From Hyalella azteca (taxonomy: Eukaryota; Arthropoda; Malacostraca; Amphipoda; Hyalellidae): a DNA stretch of 64,000 nucleotides. The stretch covers positions 28,853 through 92,852 of the forward strand of contig NW_025946060.1 in NCBI RefSeq assembly GCF_000764305.2, read 5' to 3'. The translations under genes were made by a program, and so were the position numbers. The notes below the pieces were generated by a model. The model saw nothing but the letters and a program-made list of their open reading frames with translations, was not told the origin of the DNA and did no database searches. Of the stretch, positions 1 to 12,267 are shown in pieces; the stretch's first letter is position 1; every line of letters starts with the position of its first letter.

Positions 1-197
1 CATGGAGGAGTAGTGGGAGGGTTAAGAGTTTGCCGGGGGTGGGGTGGTAAAGTTAAAAATCTGACGCGGTTGTGTTGGGGTTATGAGTGCGCGGGGTTGG
101 TGGTAGGATTGTGAATCTGCCTCACTGCCGTGAGCTCTCTGTCTGGCTTGGCTCATTCGTGTGGCTTAAGTTATTCCTCCGTAACTCTCTGCCGCAC

Positions 198-3100
198 CTG
201 CATCAGGCGTCTGATGAGGGCCAGCAGTTTAGTCTGCACGCTGCAGTGGTCGTCATAGAGGCGACCGTAGAACTGACGCCTGTCAGGAGCACACAGCCTG
301 CGCGCTGACGTGGCCGTCGTGAGCAGCGCTGACGTCAGCAAGAACCTAACGCCGCTCGCCTCTGTGGCTGTGGCGTCACTGCTGCTCAGAGCCTCCACGA
401 AGTCCTGCAGCACGCAAAACCGTCACGTAAAAAATTATTCTACTGACACACGGCAAAACCGGTCACATAACCCCTCATAAACGTAGATGCGACCGCTCGT
501 GCCGATAGCTTCGACGCTAAGACCTTGAGATTCCCGAAATAACTCGTGCCCAGTGTTTGTTTAGGAACACCAACCCAAGACCATGCTGATGCGCCACCAT
601 TGGCGCGACCGGTGTCCTACAGTGGTAGTAGTATAATGTGCCACCTTACTACAGTGGCGCTAACCACTGCACTACAGTGGTGCTGCCACAGTACTACAGT
701 GGCGCTGCCACAGTACTACAGTGGCGCTGCCATAGGACTACAGTGGCGCTGCCACAGTACTACAGTGGCGCTGCCATAGGACTACAGTGGCGCTGCCACA
801 GTACTACAGTGGCGCTGCCACAGCACTACAGCGGCGCTGCCACAGAACTACAGTGGCGCTGCCACAGCACTACAGCGGCGCTGCCACAGTACTACAGTGG
901 CGCTGCCATAGGACTACAGTGGCGCTGCCATAGGACTACAGTGGCGCTGCCATAGGACTACAGTGGCCCGACGTACCCGTACTCGTGCCCTGCATGGTCA
1001 CTCACGTGCAGCTGAGTGGCGGAGACAGGCGAGCGCGTGGACGTCGCCACACTCGCCAGCGTCGCCCACGCGTCCAGGGGCGACGGGCGACGCTGCAGGA
1101 GCTCGTCCAACACCACCGCCACCGCCGCTGAGGCGCCGCTGGACGACAGAGCTTCACGGAACACCTGTCTGTGGACGTCAGTATTGATGGACGTCAGGAT
1201 TGATGGACGTCAGTATTGGTGGACGTCAGTATTGATGGACGTCAGTATTGGTGGACGTCAGTATTGATGGACGTCAGTATTGGTGGACGTCAGTATTGAT
1301 GGACGTCAGTATTGATGGACGTCAGTATTGGTGGACGTCAGTATTGGTGGACGTCAGTATTGGTGGACTTCAGTATTGATGGGCGTCAGTAGTGATGGAC
1401 GTCAATTTTATTGAGCACGAATGTTTCCTTGTGATGTTGCCTTGATATTACTCTGATATTGTCTTGCCATTACCTGAGATCATTATGATATTTACTGACA
1501 TTGCTTCGATATTGATCTGATATTACCCCAGATTCTCCTGATGTGATATTATTATTCCTATGATATTAGGAATGGAGACGCAAACCGAGGTAATGCTAAA
1601 CCAACAACGGGCATTATAAAAATATTGATTAACATATTCAAGTGAATAAGAACCGTGAGTGTTTTAAGACAATGTTTCCATCTAATAATATACTACAGTT
1701 ATTTCAAAATCCTTTAATCCGAACTAATAGAGATGGAACCGAGTATCCCAATATCGCTTTCAGACACGGTCACGTTGCACTGTTCAGCGCAAAGGTGCAC
1801 TGCAGAGTGGGGCGGATGAACAAGCGGCAGATTAGAACAAAAACTCATAACAGGAGGTTTGGCAACACGGTTTTAGATCGTAGAAGTTACGCGGTGTCAT
1901 TGTAACTAACGCTGATGAGCACCGCGCACAACTGTACTCATAAATAGCTGTAATAATTCGTGCAAATTTTTATTGCCGATTGACCTTGTATTTGCCCTTA
2001 CTTGACGAGGTCATCTTCCATGGCCAGAACCTTCTTGCTGACGTCTGCCAGGTCCTCTTTGGTGAGTGCACGCGTCAGCTCTGTGATGCTGACAAGCTGG
2101 TCAATGACCTGCCCTGCAGCTGATCCTCCTGACTGTGGTCCTCCTGACAATGCTCCTCCTGACTGTGGTCCTCCTGACAACGCTCCTCCTGACGGCGCCT
2201 CGCCATGCGCCTTGCCAGCGCCCGAGTGCTGCGCCACCAGAAGCGTCCGCAGGGTCGTGGCGGTGGCAACAACCTCCTGCAGCAGCCGCTCCTGTGGGGG
2301 GGAGGTAGGAGTTCAACAGCCCCCCTGGGGGCTCGAGGCAAACTTCAGTGTGTGCTTGCTCGAGCCACTTGTAATAGCTTGTAATAGCCTAATTGTCAGC
2401 AACGAAGGTTGAAATCGCCTAATTATCAGCCGACGTAGCTTAAAATAGTCTATTTTTCAACCGGAGTCGGTTGCAAAGTCAAAATTGTAAGTCCATTGAT
2501 CAACACATTTTTTTAACTGTGGAGACACATTTCCCCCATGAACTTGATAAATGAAACGATTCATCCTTTTCTGTATTGATCCGTAAAACCCTGCTACTAA
2601 ACTTAGGACTTCCCAATTATCATGACAAATATAGACAGGCCTGCCGAAATATCATTGTGTTAAAACGGTCCACGACGCTCACCTTGAGGAGGTGGGTAGC
2701 TGAGGCGTTGGGGCGCCGCCCTGTGAGGTATTCTTCGGGGTACGTGGGCGCCAGGGCGTCGTCCTGTGCAGGGGGTGAATGTAGGAAATTCACGGCACAC
2801 ATGGAGCACATGAGTACATGAGGACATACATGCATGTTAAGTGTATGAGAATAAAGCGAGCACATGAGTACATGAGGACATACATGCATGTTAAGTGTAT
2901 GAGAATAAAGCGAGCACATGAGTACATTAGGACATACATGCATGTTAAGTGTATGAGAATAAAGCGAGCACATGAGTACATTAGGACATACATGCATGTT
3001 AAGTGTATGAGAATAAAATGAGCCCATGAGCATATGATTTTCAATCAAAGAGGGAGAGGGGGAAAAATTAGCAGGAATAAACTGAGGGGGAAGATGGGCC

Positions 3101-6100
3101 AGTGCAAGTGCGTATGAAGTTGATAGAATTTAAATTAATTGATGACATTTCCATGGGTGTCGGAGCCAGGAGACAAGCTTGTAAGATGTGTAGGACCAGG
3201 GCTGGCAAGGGAGCAGTGTGAGGGGCTGAAGGGTGAACATAAAACACGATTTCTTACGATTGAAGAGTATCGGACCCAGGACGAGGGCTGGGAGGGGGAC
3301 TGGGGGAAGGGTGAGGACATCTCGAAGGCCATCGAGTTGAGGGTCTTGAGGCTGGACGGCGGGGGCGGGACGCGGCGCTTGTACGTCATCGTCAGCGCCA
3401 GCGTCTGCAAGGAGGGTGGGGTGGCAGGAGGGGTTAGGAGCAAGTCAACTTTACTAGTTAGGACTAGGTGCGTGAAGCACTCATTGATTAATTGATAGTT
3501 TGGACAATAGTAATATTTCAGACTTGGTGAGTGTGGCTAGCTATCACAATTGGCTCAGTGGTGAGCTATCGAAAACAATCTTTTTTAATTTGGCGTGCTT
3601 GATAATTCAATCAATAATACATTTTTTGTAACCTCTACAATATTGTTTACCGGCTACACGACAATCTTAACTCAAGAAACTAATTCACTAATACCACCTG
3701 TTTAGTAACAATTCCCCACCTGGTTCGTGACAATCTGCATCACGGCACCCGGTATTCCCAAGGGCTTCATCACGGCCCCAGCGTCGACCTGCGCCCACTC
3801 GAGCCTCAGGTTCTGGGCGCGGCGGGGGTTGTTTTCCCCCCTCAGGATCAGGCGCCCCAGCGACGACTGCGTGAAGAACCGGTCACCAGAACTGGACGTG
3901 TGGTTCTTCCCGCCTGCGACGAGTATAATGACGACGTCGTTATACAATAACTCTTTGACATTGTGTTTTGTTCGCTGCATACAATAACGCCCTGGTGAGA
4001 GGTACTACTGACCCTCCGATTTGGTGGAGGTGAACATGAGGGGCACTACTGACGCTCGGTGTTGGTGGAGGTGAACATGAGGGGCACTACTGACCCTCGG
4101 TGTTGGTGGAGGTGAACATGAGGGGCACTACTGACCCTCGGTGTTGGTGGAGGTGAACATGAGGGGCACTACTGACCCGCGGTGTTGGTGGAGGTGAACA
4201 TGAGGGGCCTGTTGGTGCAGTCGTTGAGGTCAGTGGAGCGCTGCAGTTCGTAAAGGTACTCTGATATCTCAGGCCAGGAGCCGTCGGCGGACTTTCCCGC
4301 CCGGCGCTGCAGGTCGCGCCCCGGCAGCGGATGAGCCGCGCGCACCGCGCCTGACGCCGGCGACAGAACGTACCTGCAGAGGAGGAGGAAAAAGAGACCA
4401 ACCGTGAGGACAAATAGCCAAGCTTGCATACCTGGACCACGATTTGAACGAGACTCACGATAATGAGGTGAATGAACTGAGGTCACTGCATGATCAATCG
4501 TAGAATCCCGTCATCGATTTGCTAGAAATGTTCGATTACGAGCTGAAAAGAATCTAAGATAAAGTATCTTATGTTCAGAGTTTGAGAAGCTAATAAGGAC
4601 TTCTGAGTCTGATTTGTTCTCGGAACTTCTCTGTTTAGTTCCGTACCAGCAGGATCGAGTTAACTTTAAATAATACTTTTTTTCAAGAACTCGGCGTTGA
4701 GAAGGCGCGACATGTTGCGGCGAATGAATAAGTCAGTATTAAGATAATGTGTAAACCATTATCATGCTAGTCAAACTAGTTGAGTTGATGCATGATAAGC
4801 AAATATTACTGTAGAGGAAATTCATCCGGCCAATCTTCATTGGTCTACAGCGCCACGTCAACAGTTACGCAGCCAATTACGTAGTAAACGTAGGTATAGC
4901 CTTAAAGTGCTTAGCTCGTTGAAACTCGTGGGATGTGGAACGCGCACTTCTTGTTTCCACTCTCGGATAGACCTCCTGACTGGCCACAAAGGGGCTACTC
5001 ATCCACGGAGTAACACGTACTGGCTCCATATCATGCATATCCACATTTACATCCTCCTACCCTAGCGCTTTAAGCTTAGAACTCAGCCGCACCACTTGCG
5101 TCCTGGTGGAACCTTGCATCCTGGTGGAACCTTGCATCCTGGTGGAACCTTGCATCCTGGTGGAGCCTTGCATCCTGGTGGAACCTTGCATCCTGGTGGA
5201 ACCTTGCATCCTGGTGGAACCTTGAAACCCCGGCGATCTTGCTACCTCTACTGTTCCTTTACTTTTCCTACTTGATTTCCATTGTTTATTAAATGCTAAA
5301 TAAGTTACGCGTGTTTTTATTTGCATCACGTGGTGAGGCCAGGTTGAGTTTGTGCGATTGCGGTAGATTCCTTGGCTGAAATAACCCTGGACCGTAATTG
5401 GAATTTTCCAGCTTCTCTGGACTACGGTTGGAGTAGTGGTCCCAAATTCCTTTACAGTTACTTAAATAACATTTCTATTTACTCATACTCCTCAAATTCT
5501 GTACCTGACATCAAACAATGACGAAATAGAGGATTAGAATGACGGATGGGCACAAGAAGATGAAATAAAAGTAAGATAATTAATAATATAATGCTCAGCA
5601 ATTGACACACCCGCCATATTATAAGACATTGACCTGCCGCCACGCCCCAAATGCTATGTCTGATAGCTGGGAAAAATAAGCAAATTATAAGATAACATGA
5701 ATTTATCATTTCGTATATACCACGAGATGAAGTCGCAATACCTGACAGCAATTGTTCTCACAGAACAAAAGGGGCTAATAGCTTCGATAATAACATTAGC
5801 GCTTAATATGTTCTCACTGGACTGTGCACGCTCCGTAGATGGTGTCCTCCCTCCTGCTGAAGGAGGTGGGCTGTAGGGGGCTCCTGCTGGTGTCGCTGTC
5901 GAGGGAGTTGGTGCGGGTGTTGGTGTAGGAGCGTTTGAGTTGGTGCTCTACGGTAGGCAGCACCAGCAGCAGCTGCACGACGCCCTTGCGAACGTTACTC
6001 AGCCACAGCGGTTCGTCGGGAGGCACTGCGAGCTGTGGCTGTGGAGGAGGGCTGCTCAATACCTATGGGGAGCTGGGCCAACAAAAATCCCTCGGAAAAA

Positions 6101-7301
6101 GTGTTCACTGGCCAATCTAAACACAAATAGACGCAACAGCGCTGCATTTACCATAGTGCTGTACTGTGGAGCGATTAAATGAAATCTCAGCTCCTACACC
6201 GTCATCAATTCCCCATCACCTCTCAGTCACCTGCCATGAAAAGCGCACCTTGTTGTGGTAGTCCAGGGTGACCTGGAACGGTGCTTCGAAGAGCTCCCTG
6301 AGCGCGGGTGCTAGCTGCCCCTGCTGCTCCGTCCCCAGCTGCCCGCACTCCCCGCTGCCGTGAGACTCGCCCACACGCGTGTCTCTGAACTGATGAAAAT
6401 AAGAGGTGCTTATGATGGTGAACCAGAGGTGCCTAATGGTGTAATAGAAGCTGCTGTGAGAGGTGCTTAATGGTGCATTACACCGTTCACACGCTGCTGT
6501 GTCTTTTAGTGTTGATCTAAACCTCCGTTCAAGTTCTAACATTCACTTTGACGACATACGCTTGACTTTGTCCTCAAATTGAAAACAAACGTACTCCGCT
6601 TTTTTAATTTTGATGAAATTAACTACCATTTCTCCAGGCAAAAAAAATGATTGAGTCGGAGAATTTTTTTCCAATCAGTTATAAGCTATGAATCCTTCGA
6701 AACAACTGGAAAAAATACCCCGAGCCGCACCCTGATCAGAAAGACGTTGTTGGGCGCCGTGTCAACCTCGAGTATCGTGTCGATCGACACCAGTGAAGGC
6801 TGGGGTCCTGCGTCTGGCAGCGCTGTTCCAACCGTCGCGTGGTAGCGGTACTGGTACGACAACGGGTACTGCAGCCCACTGGTGGTGCCTGCGTGCCGTT
6901 GGCAAGGCAGATTAAACACAAAACTGAACGGCTGGAGGACGAATTTGATGAGCGAAAGTTCAGGTTGCTGTGTATTTTTGTTATGATAATAGTTTTTCTT
7001 TAGGTTCACGGACTCTCCTATTTAAACCTGGTCGACGCATCTAATTTGGAGCGTCAATCAGGCTTTTGCAAAATCCCAAGATATTTCTATCAGACCTGCT
7101 TCTGGCTGACCAAATGCTAGAAAATTGCTAGCAGTAATGCTATCGGCTAATAAAATGCCAAAATATTTCTATCGGTAACCCCATTATAAGCCTCACCATA
7201 CCCCATGACAGTTTATCACACATGCACCATCATGCCAGCTGAACAATAATGCTGATGGTACCTGCTGCTAGCAGCACGGTCATGATGAGCAGGAGGTTCA
7301 T
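198..7301 (-). CDS. Large lipid transfer protein (vitellogenin-N/LPD_N domain), 5' part of gene, runs off left edge
   Basis: Eleven coding exons read leftward: 7301-7262, 6888-6731, 6389-6249, 6038-5818, 4373-4177, 3913-3720, 3404-3258, 2763-2683, 2291-2002, 1168-1006 and 404-198. All have AG/GT borders and matching phases, and they sum to exactly 613 codons. Exon 1 encodes a signal peptide (MNLLLIMTVLLAAG). The following residues match the N-terminal lipid-binding module of the vitellogenin/MTP/apolipophorin/apoB superfamily: a Y-x-Y-R-Y opening strand, the WLSNVRKG helix at about 129-136, then YGACTVQ and STDLNDC. C184 and C239 occupy the positions of the family's conserved N-sheet disulfide. 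Later exons read as its helical repeats (VFREALSSSG, DFVEALSSSD). The product would be a secreted or ER-lumenal lipid carrier or transfer protein. An S/G/P-rich insert in exon 9 comes from a 30-bp repeat. Which superfamily branch it belongs to is not resolved; the C-terminal part lies outside the window. Confidence 0.8.
645..966. repeat. 22-bp minisatellite, about 14-15 units
   Basis: Unit CTACAGTGGCGCTGCCACAG plus two bases, with variants such as CATAGGA. It lies in the intron between exons 10 and 11 of the lipid transfer protein gene, about 40 bases downstream (gene sense) of the exon 10 donor. ORFs through it are repeat artefacts. Confidence 0.95.
1172..1410. repeat. 16-bp minisatellite abutting a splice acceptor
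   Basis: Unit TGGACGTCAGTATTGR, about 14-15 copies. On the gene's minus strand the last unit runs straight into the exon 10 acceptor, whose AG is at 1170-1169, so repeat sequence replaces a normal polypyrimidine tract. The remaining intron up to exon 9 (1411-2001) shows no gene. Confidence 0.93.
2126..2195 (-). repeat. In-frame 30-bp coding repeat in exon 9
   Basis: About 2.3 copies of a 30-bp unit inside the lipid transfer protein exon 2291-2002. It encodes a repeating SGGALSGGPQ motif. The length is a multiple of three, so copy-number change keeps the frame. Confidence 0.85.
2805..3022. repeat. 54-bp minisatellite, four units
   Basis: Four near-identical units starting GAGCACATGAGTACATGAGG and ending GAATAAAGC. 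It lies in the intron between exons 7 and 8 of the lipid transfer protein gene. The ORFs on both strands here are frame reads of the repeat. Confidence 0.95.
3990..4205. repeat. 41-bp minisatellite built on the exon 5 splice donor
   Basis: About five units of 41 bp. On the minus strand each unit carries ATGTTCACCTCCACCAACAC followed by a G-rich stretch and GTCAGT, which is the 3' end of exon 5 plus its donor. The genuine donor is taken as GT at 4176-4175 because that gives phase 1, matching exon 6. The units further into the intron repeat the same exon-intron border. Confidence 0.92.
5097..5225. repeat. 18-bp minisatellite, seven units
   Basis: Unit TTGCATCCTGGTGGAACC in the 1.4-kb intron between exons 4 and 5 of the lipid transfer protein gene. 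Nothing else recognisable was seen in that intron. Confidence 0.95.
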
Positions 7302-7385
7302 AGCAAGCTGTCGTGCTGGTCGCAATGCAGCAGCACGTCTACAGCACTGCCTAATGCTGACCATGACGGCATCAGCACCCTGCAG

Positions 7386-7430
7386 AATTATATATATTAA
7401 TTATATAATTATATAATCATATATAAGCGC
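7386..7430 (-). promoter_or_regulatory. Candidate TATA-rich core promoter of the lipid transfer protein gene
   Basis: A run of TATATA/ATTATA motifs lies 85-130 bases upstream of the minus-strand start codon at 7301. On the minus strand it reads GCGCTTATATATG and is preceded by GC-rich sequence. This position suits a TATA element with a short 5' UTR. It could equally be a simple AT microsatellite. Confidence 0.25.
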
Positions 7431-8399
7431 TGCACTACTCCGCTCCCCACCCACGGTCATCTGCAACGGTACGGTGCACTTGACATCAGTTGCGCTGAGA
7501 ACAAACTGCGATGAATTATAGGTTCAGCATTTCCTGATTTTTCTAAACTTTAACAGATTATAAGTAAGTGAAAGTTGGTGGGGCCTCAATAAATGGGAGA
7601 GTTGGTGGCTTTACTAGAGGGGAGAGTTGGTGTGGCCTCACTACAGAGGAGAGTTGGTGGCCTCACTTGAGGGGAGAGTTGGTGGTGCCTCACTAGAGGG
7701 GAGAGTTGGTGGCCTCACTTGAGGGAAAGTTGGTGGGGCCTCACAATATCATCAAGCACTTCCTTCCACACTCAAAACCTCAGGAGGCAAAATTCGGCTT
7801 CAGCGACGTACAAGGACGAAGATCTTCAAACGCAAATTAAACCGAAACAATTTACTACCAAAAAGAGATAAAAAAAACTCATTTAAGCAAATAAGGCTGC
7901 CACAATTAGACAAATAAGGCAATCAAAATTTAACAATAAATGCATACAGTATTGCTGAACGTAAGCAATCACGAAAATAAAATTAGAAAACAAGTCTTCG
8001 GTGTCACAATTAAGGTTAATTTCTTTAGGACTTCAACTCTTCAGCCTCTCTTACGTCTTCAGTCGCACCCAATCTCTATTAACAAAATATATATAGCCTA
8101 TTAACAAAACAATATCAATTCAATTAATAACGCAGCTGGTTCGAATTAACCTTGATGTTGATTAATAATATAATGAATGTGGTTAATTAAATGTAAATGA
8201 CAGCAACTGCCTGATGACTTGAGACGAGGCCGTCGTGGGGGCAACTGAAGCAGACAGTGAGACTTGATACCTTGGCTTGAGGGAAGTGATACCCTCGGTG
8301 AGGAGATCACTTGAGGGAAGTGATACCCTCGGTGAGGTATTGAGGGTATCAGTTGAGGGCAACCTGCAATTGCTGCACGGTGTGTCACTTGAGCCACGT

Positions 8400-8640
8400 G
8401 TCCCACTCAGCAGTCACACTAATCAGTCCCACTCGTCAGTCCCACTCATCAGCCCCACTCATCAGCCCCACTAAGTAGTCCCACTCATCAACCCACTCAT
8501 CAGTCCCACTCATCAGTCCCACTCATCAGCCCCACTCATCAGCCCCACTCATCAGTCCCACTCATCAGCCCCACTCATCAGTCCCACTCATCAGCCCTCT
8601 CATCAGTCCCACTCATCAGTCCCACTCATCTGTCAGGGCC
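8400..8640. repeat. 14-bp minisatellite
   Basis: About 17 units of CACTCATCAGYCCC with small variants. Confidence 0.93.
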
Positions 8641-8774
8641 AGGAGCCCAGACGTCGTAGGCAGCTAGCAGGTCAGTGCTCAGGTCATCACAAAGCGACCT
8701 CAGTCTTGAGCGTCCAAATCAGAGCTATCAAATAAATACTTCTACTTTATACCAAATCATTTAAATTTTACCGA

Positions 8775-9040
8775 AATACTTCAATTGCCAATAGGATACT
8801 GCAATGTCCTATCAATTAATATTTTATCAAACACTTTAATTACCAATATGATACTACAATGTCCTATCATTTAATATTTTACCGAAATACTTCAATTACC
8901 AATAAGATACTACAATGTCCTATCATTTAATATTTTACCGAAATACTTCAATTAACAATAGGATACAACAATATCCTATCATTTAATATTCTACCAAACA
9001 CTTCAATTACCGATAAGATACTACAATGTCCTATCATTTA
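8775..9040. repeat. 56-bp A/T-rich tandem repeat, about five units
   Basis: Each unit contains CCTATCATTTAATATTTTAC and CTTCAATTACCAATA. Sequence divergence between units is moderate, so the array is older than its GC-rich neighbours. Confidence 0.92.
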
Positions 9041-9577
9041 ATATGTATCAAAAAGATACAAAGAAATAGACGATATCGACTATGATGGGGCTATCATTGG
9101 TTTTCTCCTGGTTATGCGTATCTTCCTATCGTTTACGCACGTGTAGGATTGAAGCAACAGCTCTTCAACCTGGCGCGTGAGCGTAGCCTCAACTTAAGGT
9201 TGTCTCTGATCTGCTGAAAGTTGTGAGCTTGCTTGAATTTATGATTTTGTGCCTTTAAAACTAATGTAATTCGGTCAGTACGCGAGTGCAGCGAGCACGC
9301 AAATCCTGGCCAAACCACGAGGGAATTTGTGTCCACACAAATTACCTACACTATACAAGATACAGACTAACACATTGGTGTTCACGCAAACAGCTGGAGG
9401 CTAATAAAAAATCAACCAACACGTAAACTCACCTCTTATCCCCTTCATATATTATCCCTCTTTGACGTTACATTTGGGCATATAATTCTGGAAAAGTTCC
9501 TGGTTTCTATATCCGTCGTCTCTAGTTTAAGCGATCACGAGCAGATAACGCTGCATGGAACGTGCATGACGACTTTC

Positions 9578-9725
9578 AATGCCAGCAGGCGAGGGTCGGG
9601 CGGGCCAGCAGTCGAGGGTCGGGCAGGATAGCAGTCTTGGGTCGGGCGGGCCAGCAGGCGAGGGTCGGACAGGATAGCAGGGGAGGGTCGGGCGGGCTGC
9701 CCTTGTAGGGTCGGGCGGGCTATTC
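9578..9725. repeat. GC-rich minisatellite of about 23 bp
   Basis: Units of the form AGGGTCGGGCGGGCCAGCAG with alternating variants. The ORF across it is repeat-derived. Confidence 0.9.
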
Positions 9726-11100
9726 TCGCTACTGGATTATCGATCATTCACGATGCCCCGATTACAACGGACGCTCGCTCTCGTAAGCGAAGTGAATAAC
9801 AGACGTAAAGCTCAGAGAATAGTAGAAAGCGAAAGAAAGTTTTCGAGTGGATCGGAGAATCGTAGAAATTGGATGATGTTGCCACTTTATTGCACTGAAA
9901 TAGCTAAACTAATTTTCCACAAAGAAACTTCGATTCTCATCCCACAAACTACACGAGCTCAAAGGTTGTAGGTTTTAAGCGTCAAATTACAGAGTATTTG
10001 AAGCTGTTGTCGTGGCGCCATTCGCTCAGACCAGCATCGCTCTTTAACGATTGCGTTGATGGAGGATGTCCATACCCATACCAGTCGAATGATTTGAAGG
10101 GAGCATTATTTTCCTGTTGAATAATTTTTACCTGACAGTTTTCTTTTAGTAAGTAGACATGATTTACTGAAATATGATTTGCTTAATATATACTAATCAG
10201 ATTTCTTCCTTTTTCACCCCAGCACTTCTGAAACATTAAAGTGCTTAACATTAAGGGACATTAAGACGATGTCGCTCGTCCCACAGAGCACACAGCGGCA
10301 GTGCCATATCTGTTTATTCTCACAGCACAGGCCACGGACATTAATTTCAATAGGGAAACATTCGCCGCCTCTCAGCATTGCCGACGATTAAACGTCGGGT
10401 ACTTTGACAAATCTCTTGTTCCTCCCCCAGCGACCGGCGCTCAGACAGCGTGAAAACGTTTGGTTTTATTATCGATACATCACGTGTCGTTCTCAAGTAC
10501 GTGGACACGTCGCGCGCAGTCGCTGCGGTGACGGCGCGCGCGTGCGCTTTTGTCGCCGACACGCGTCGCGCGCGCGCGAGAACCAGCGGCCCGGCGCTGC
10601 CGAGCGTCGCGTGTGGTGGCAACATTTCGAGTGCGGGTTGCCGCAAGATTAGCCCTCCTTCACGCCGTGCTTATTATTTCCAGTAAATAGGGCGGCGTGC
10701 GGAATGCAGGCGACAAATAGCTCCATTCAGTATTTTGGGCTTAATTGGATGGAAACATTCATTTCTGCAGATTATGGCACCGTATTGGTGGGAACGATGC
10801 CAAATTGTTCCAACGCAGCGCACACTTCTCATTCCGGTCATTTATTTTTCATCTTAGTTATGCAGCTTGAAGTTTATTAGTTTATATTATAAGGTGGAGA
10901 CTGGAAAGAAACTCGGTAATTGCTCATTGGAATATCCTTAGAGGATAGAAGATTCTGGTGATTGCAGATCGCCCCCGTCGGAACGTTCATAGGTTTTACA
11001 GGAAAGATCCCTAACCTAAGACGTCCGTGTTACGGGAAAGATCCAGTAAGCCCCGGTAAACGTGTTACATGAGAGATTCCGTACCCAAGAACCCGCGTTA
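9726..11100. other. Intergenic; CpG-dense core, no gene seen
   Basis: No coding exon could be supported. 10490-10640 is strikingly CpG-rich (GTCGCGCGCAGTCGC, GGCGCGCGCGTGCG) compared with its A/T-rich surroundings. 10980-11110 holds two to three degenerate copies of a roughly 55-bp unit around GTTACGGGAAAGATCC. Confidence 0.6.
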
Positions 11101-11117
11101 CGGAAAAATCCCGTAAC

Positions 11118-11150
11118 CTATATAAGAGCCCGTTGTGCTGGTCTTCGAGA
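11118..11150 (+). promoter_or_regulatory. Candidate TATA promoter with no identified gene
   Basis: CTATATAAGAG at 11118 is followed about 30 bases later by a G/C-balanced purine-rich stretch of the kind seen at transcription starts. The element has good spacing but no downstream coding exon was recognised, so it may drive a non-coding transcript or be fortuitous. Confidence 0.25.
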
Positions 11151-11215
11151 CACGAGCAGAGTGAGCAAACCGAGGGAATATCGTTAAATTTTCGGTGACG
11201 GTTCGGCTTCATTTT

Positions 11216-12267
11216 TCAGTTTTCGGCTTTATTTTACTGCAACTCTAATTTAAGTAGTTTACAAAATCCGCAATATTGGTGAACCGAGGTAGAAAATATA
11301 AAAATGCTATTACATATTAGTTAGTGATATCATATAGTATAAATTCAGAACACAAAAATTCTTCAAAATTAAACGTCCAGAAAAAGTTAGAGTTTTAAAG
11401 TTCGGTCGCGATAAAGCAAAAACTCTCTGTCTCACCCTGTCCAACATGAACACAAATGCAGTTTTTTTGGCTGGGACAGAATAAGTCCCAGGACTAAAAG
11501 TAAGTGAGCCTCAGGGCGACACAGTAGCTCAAGGCAGATGAAGATATGACAGTGATCGCCAGCTTACGAATTTATTTATCTTTAATGCATAACTGATATC
11601 ACCGGGAAATATTCACTCCTGAATTTTGAAATTTTATTTGAAAAAAATAAACCTTTAATTGATCGGGTGTCATGGCAGCGGGTGGAATACGCAAGGAATA
11701 AAAAAATTTTGTTCACGGTTTGATTTTATCGCAAGCTCTTTAGATAAATTAATGAGCTGGCATCGGGATTAATTTTTTAGCAGATAAGACAGTTGTTAGG
11801 ATGGATAGTGATCGGACGGCAATAACTAGACTGCTTGAGTTCAATATACAACAATTACAGCATACAAACCAATTATGAACGCAATAATGAGGGCTACAGT
11901 AATGATGACAGCAATATTATGCATACAGCGACTTTTAACGTTCCACTCAATGTTAATCATATCTTGATCGTATTTTCATAATTAGGAGCAGCATTCGGTC
12001 AGATGAGCTTATTAAATCATCAGTAAGTGACGGCACGGCCACGATGTCATATTCATTCATATGAACCAGCTTTTGAATATTTTACGCTTTCTCAATCACC
12101 TGATTGATGGTTCTCGCCGGAAGCAGTTCTTGAAGCGGAACAAACTGGTCGATTGCTTGTTTTCTTCGTTGCAATTTAATTTATTCTAATTCCTACATAT
12201 ATTGCTAAATTGAATAAGCAATAAGCAACAAATTATTGCGGCCATATTGATGGCGCTGCGTTCCAGA
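11216..12267. other. A/T-rich intergenic, nothing recognised
   Basis: No coding exon, array or transposon terminus was identified on either strand. Confidence 0.5.

Larger units (their letters stand above)
7302..9050. other. Intergenic stretch with several tandem arrays, no gene seen
   Basis: Holds an array of about 27 bp around GGGGAGAGTTGGTGGCCTCA (7590-7745), a short direct repeat of GAAGTGATACCCTCGGTGAG (8275-8332), a 14-bp array of CACTCATCAGTCCC type (8400-8640) and a 56-bp A/T-rich array of about five units (8775-9040). No ORF with family resemblance or splice support was found. Confidence 0.8.

Noticed and set aside
638..955. 105-residue ORF with repeated YYSGAA motif
   Set aside because: It is a frame read of the 22-bp minisatellite inside an intron of the minus-strand lipid transfer protein gene.
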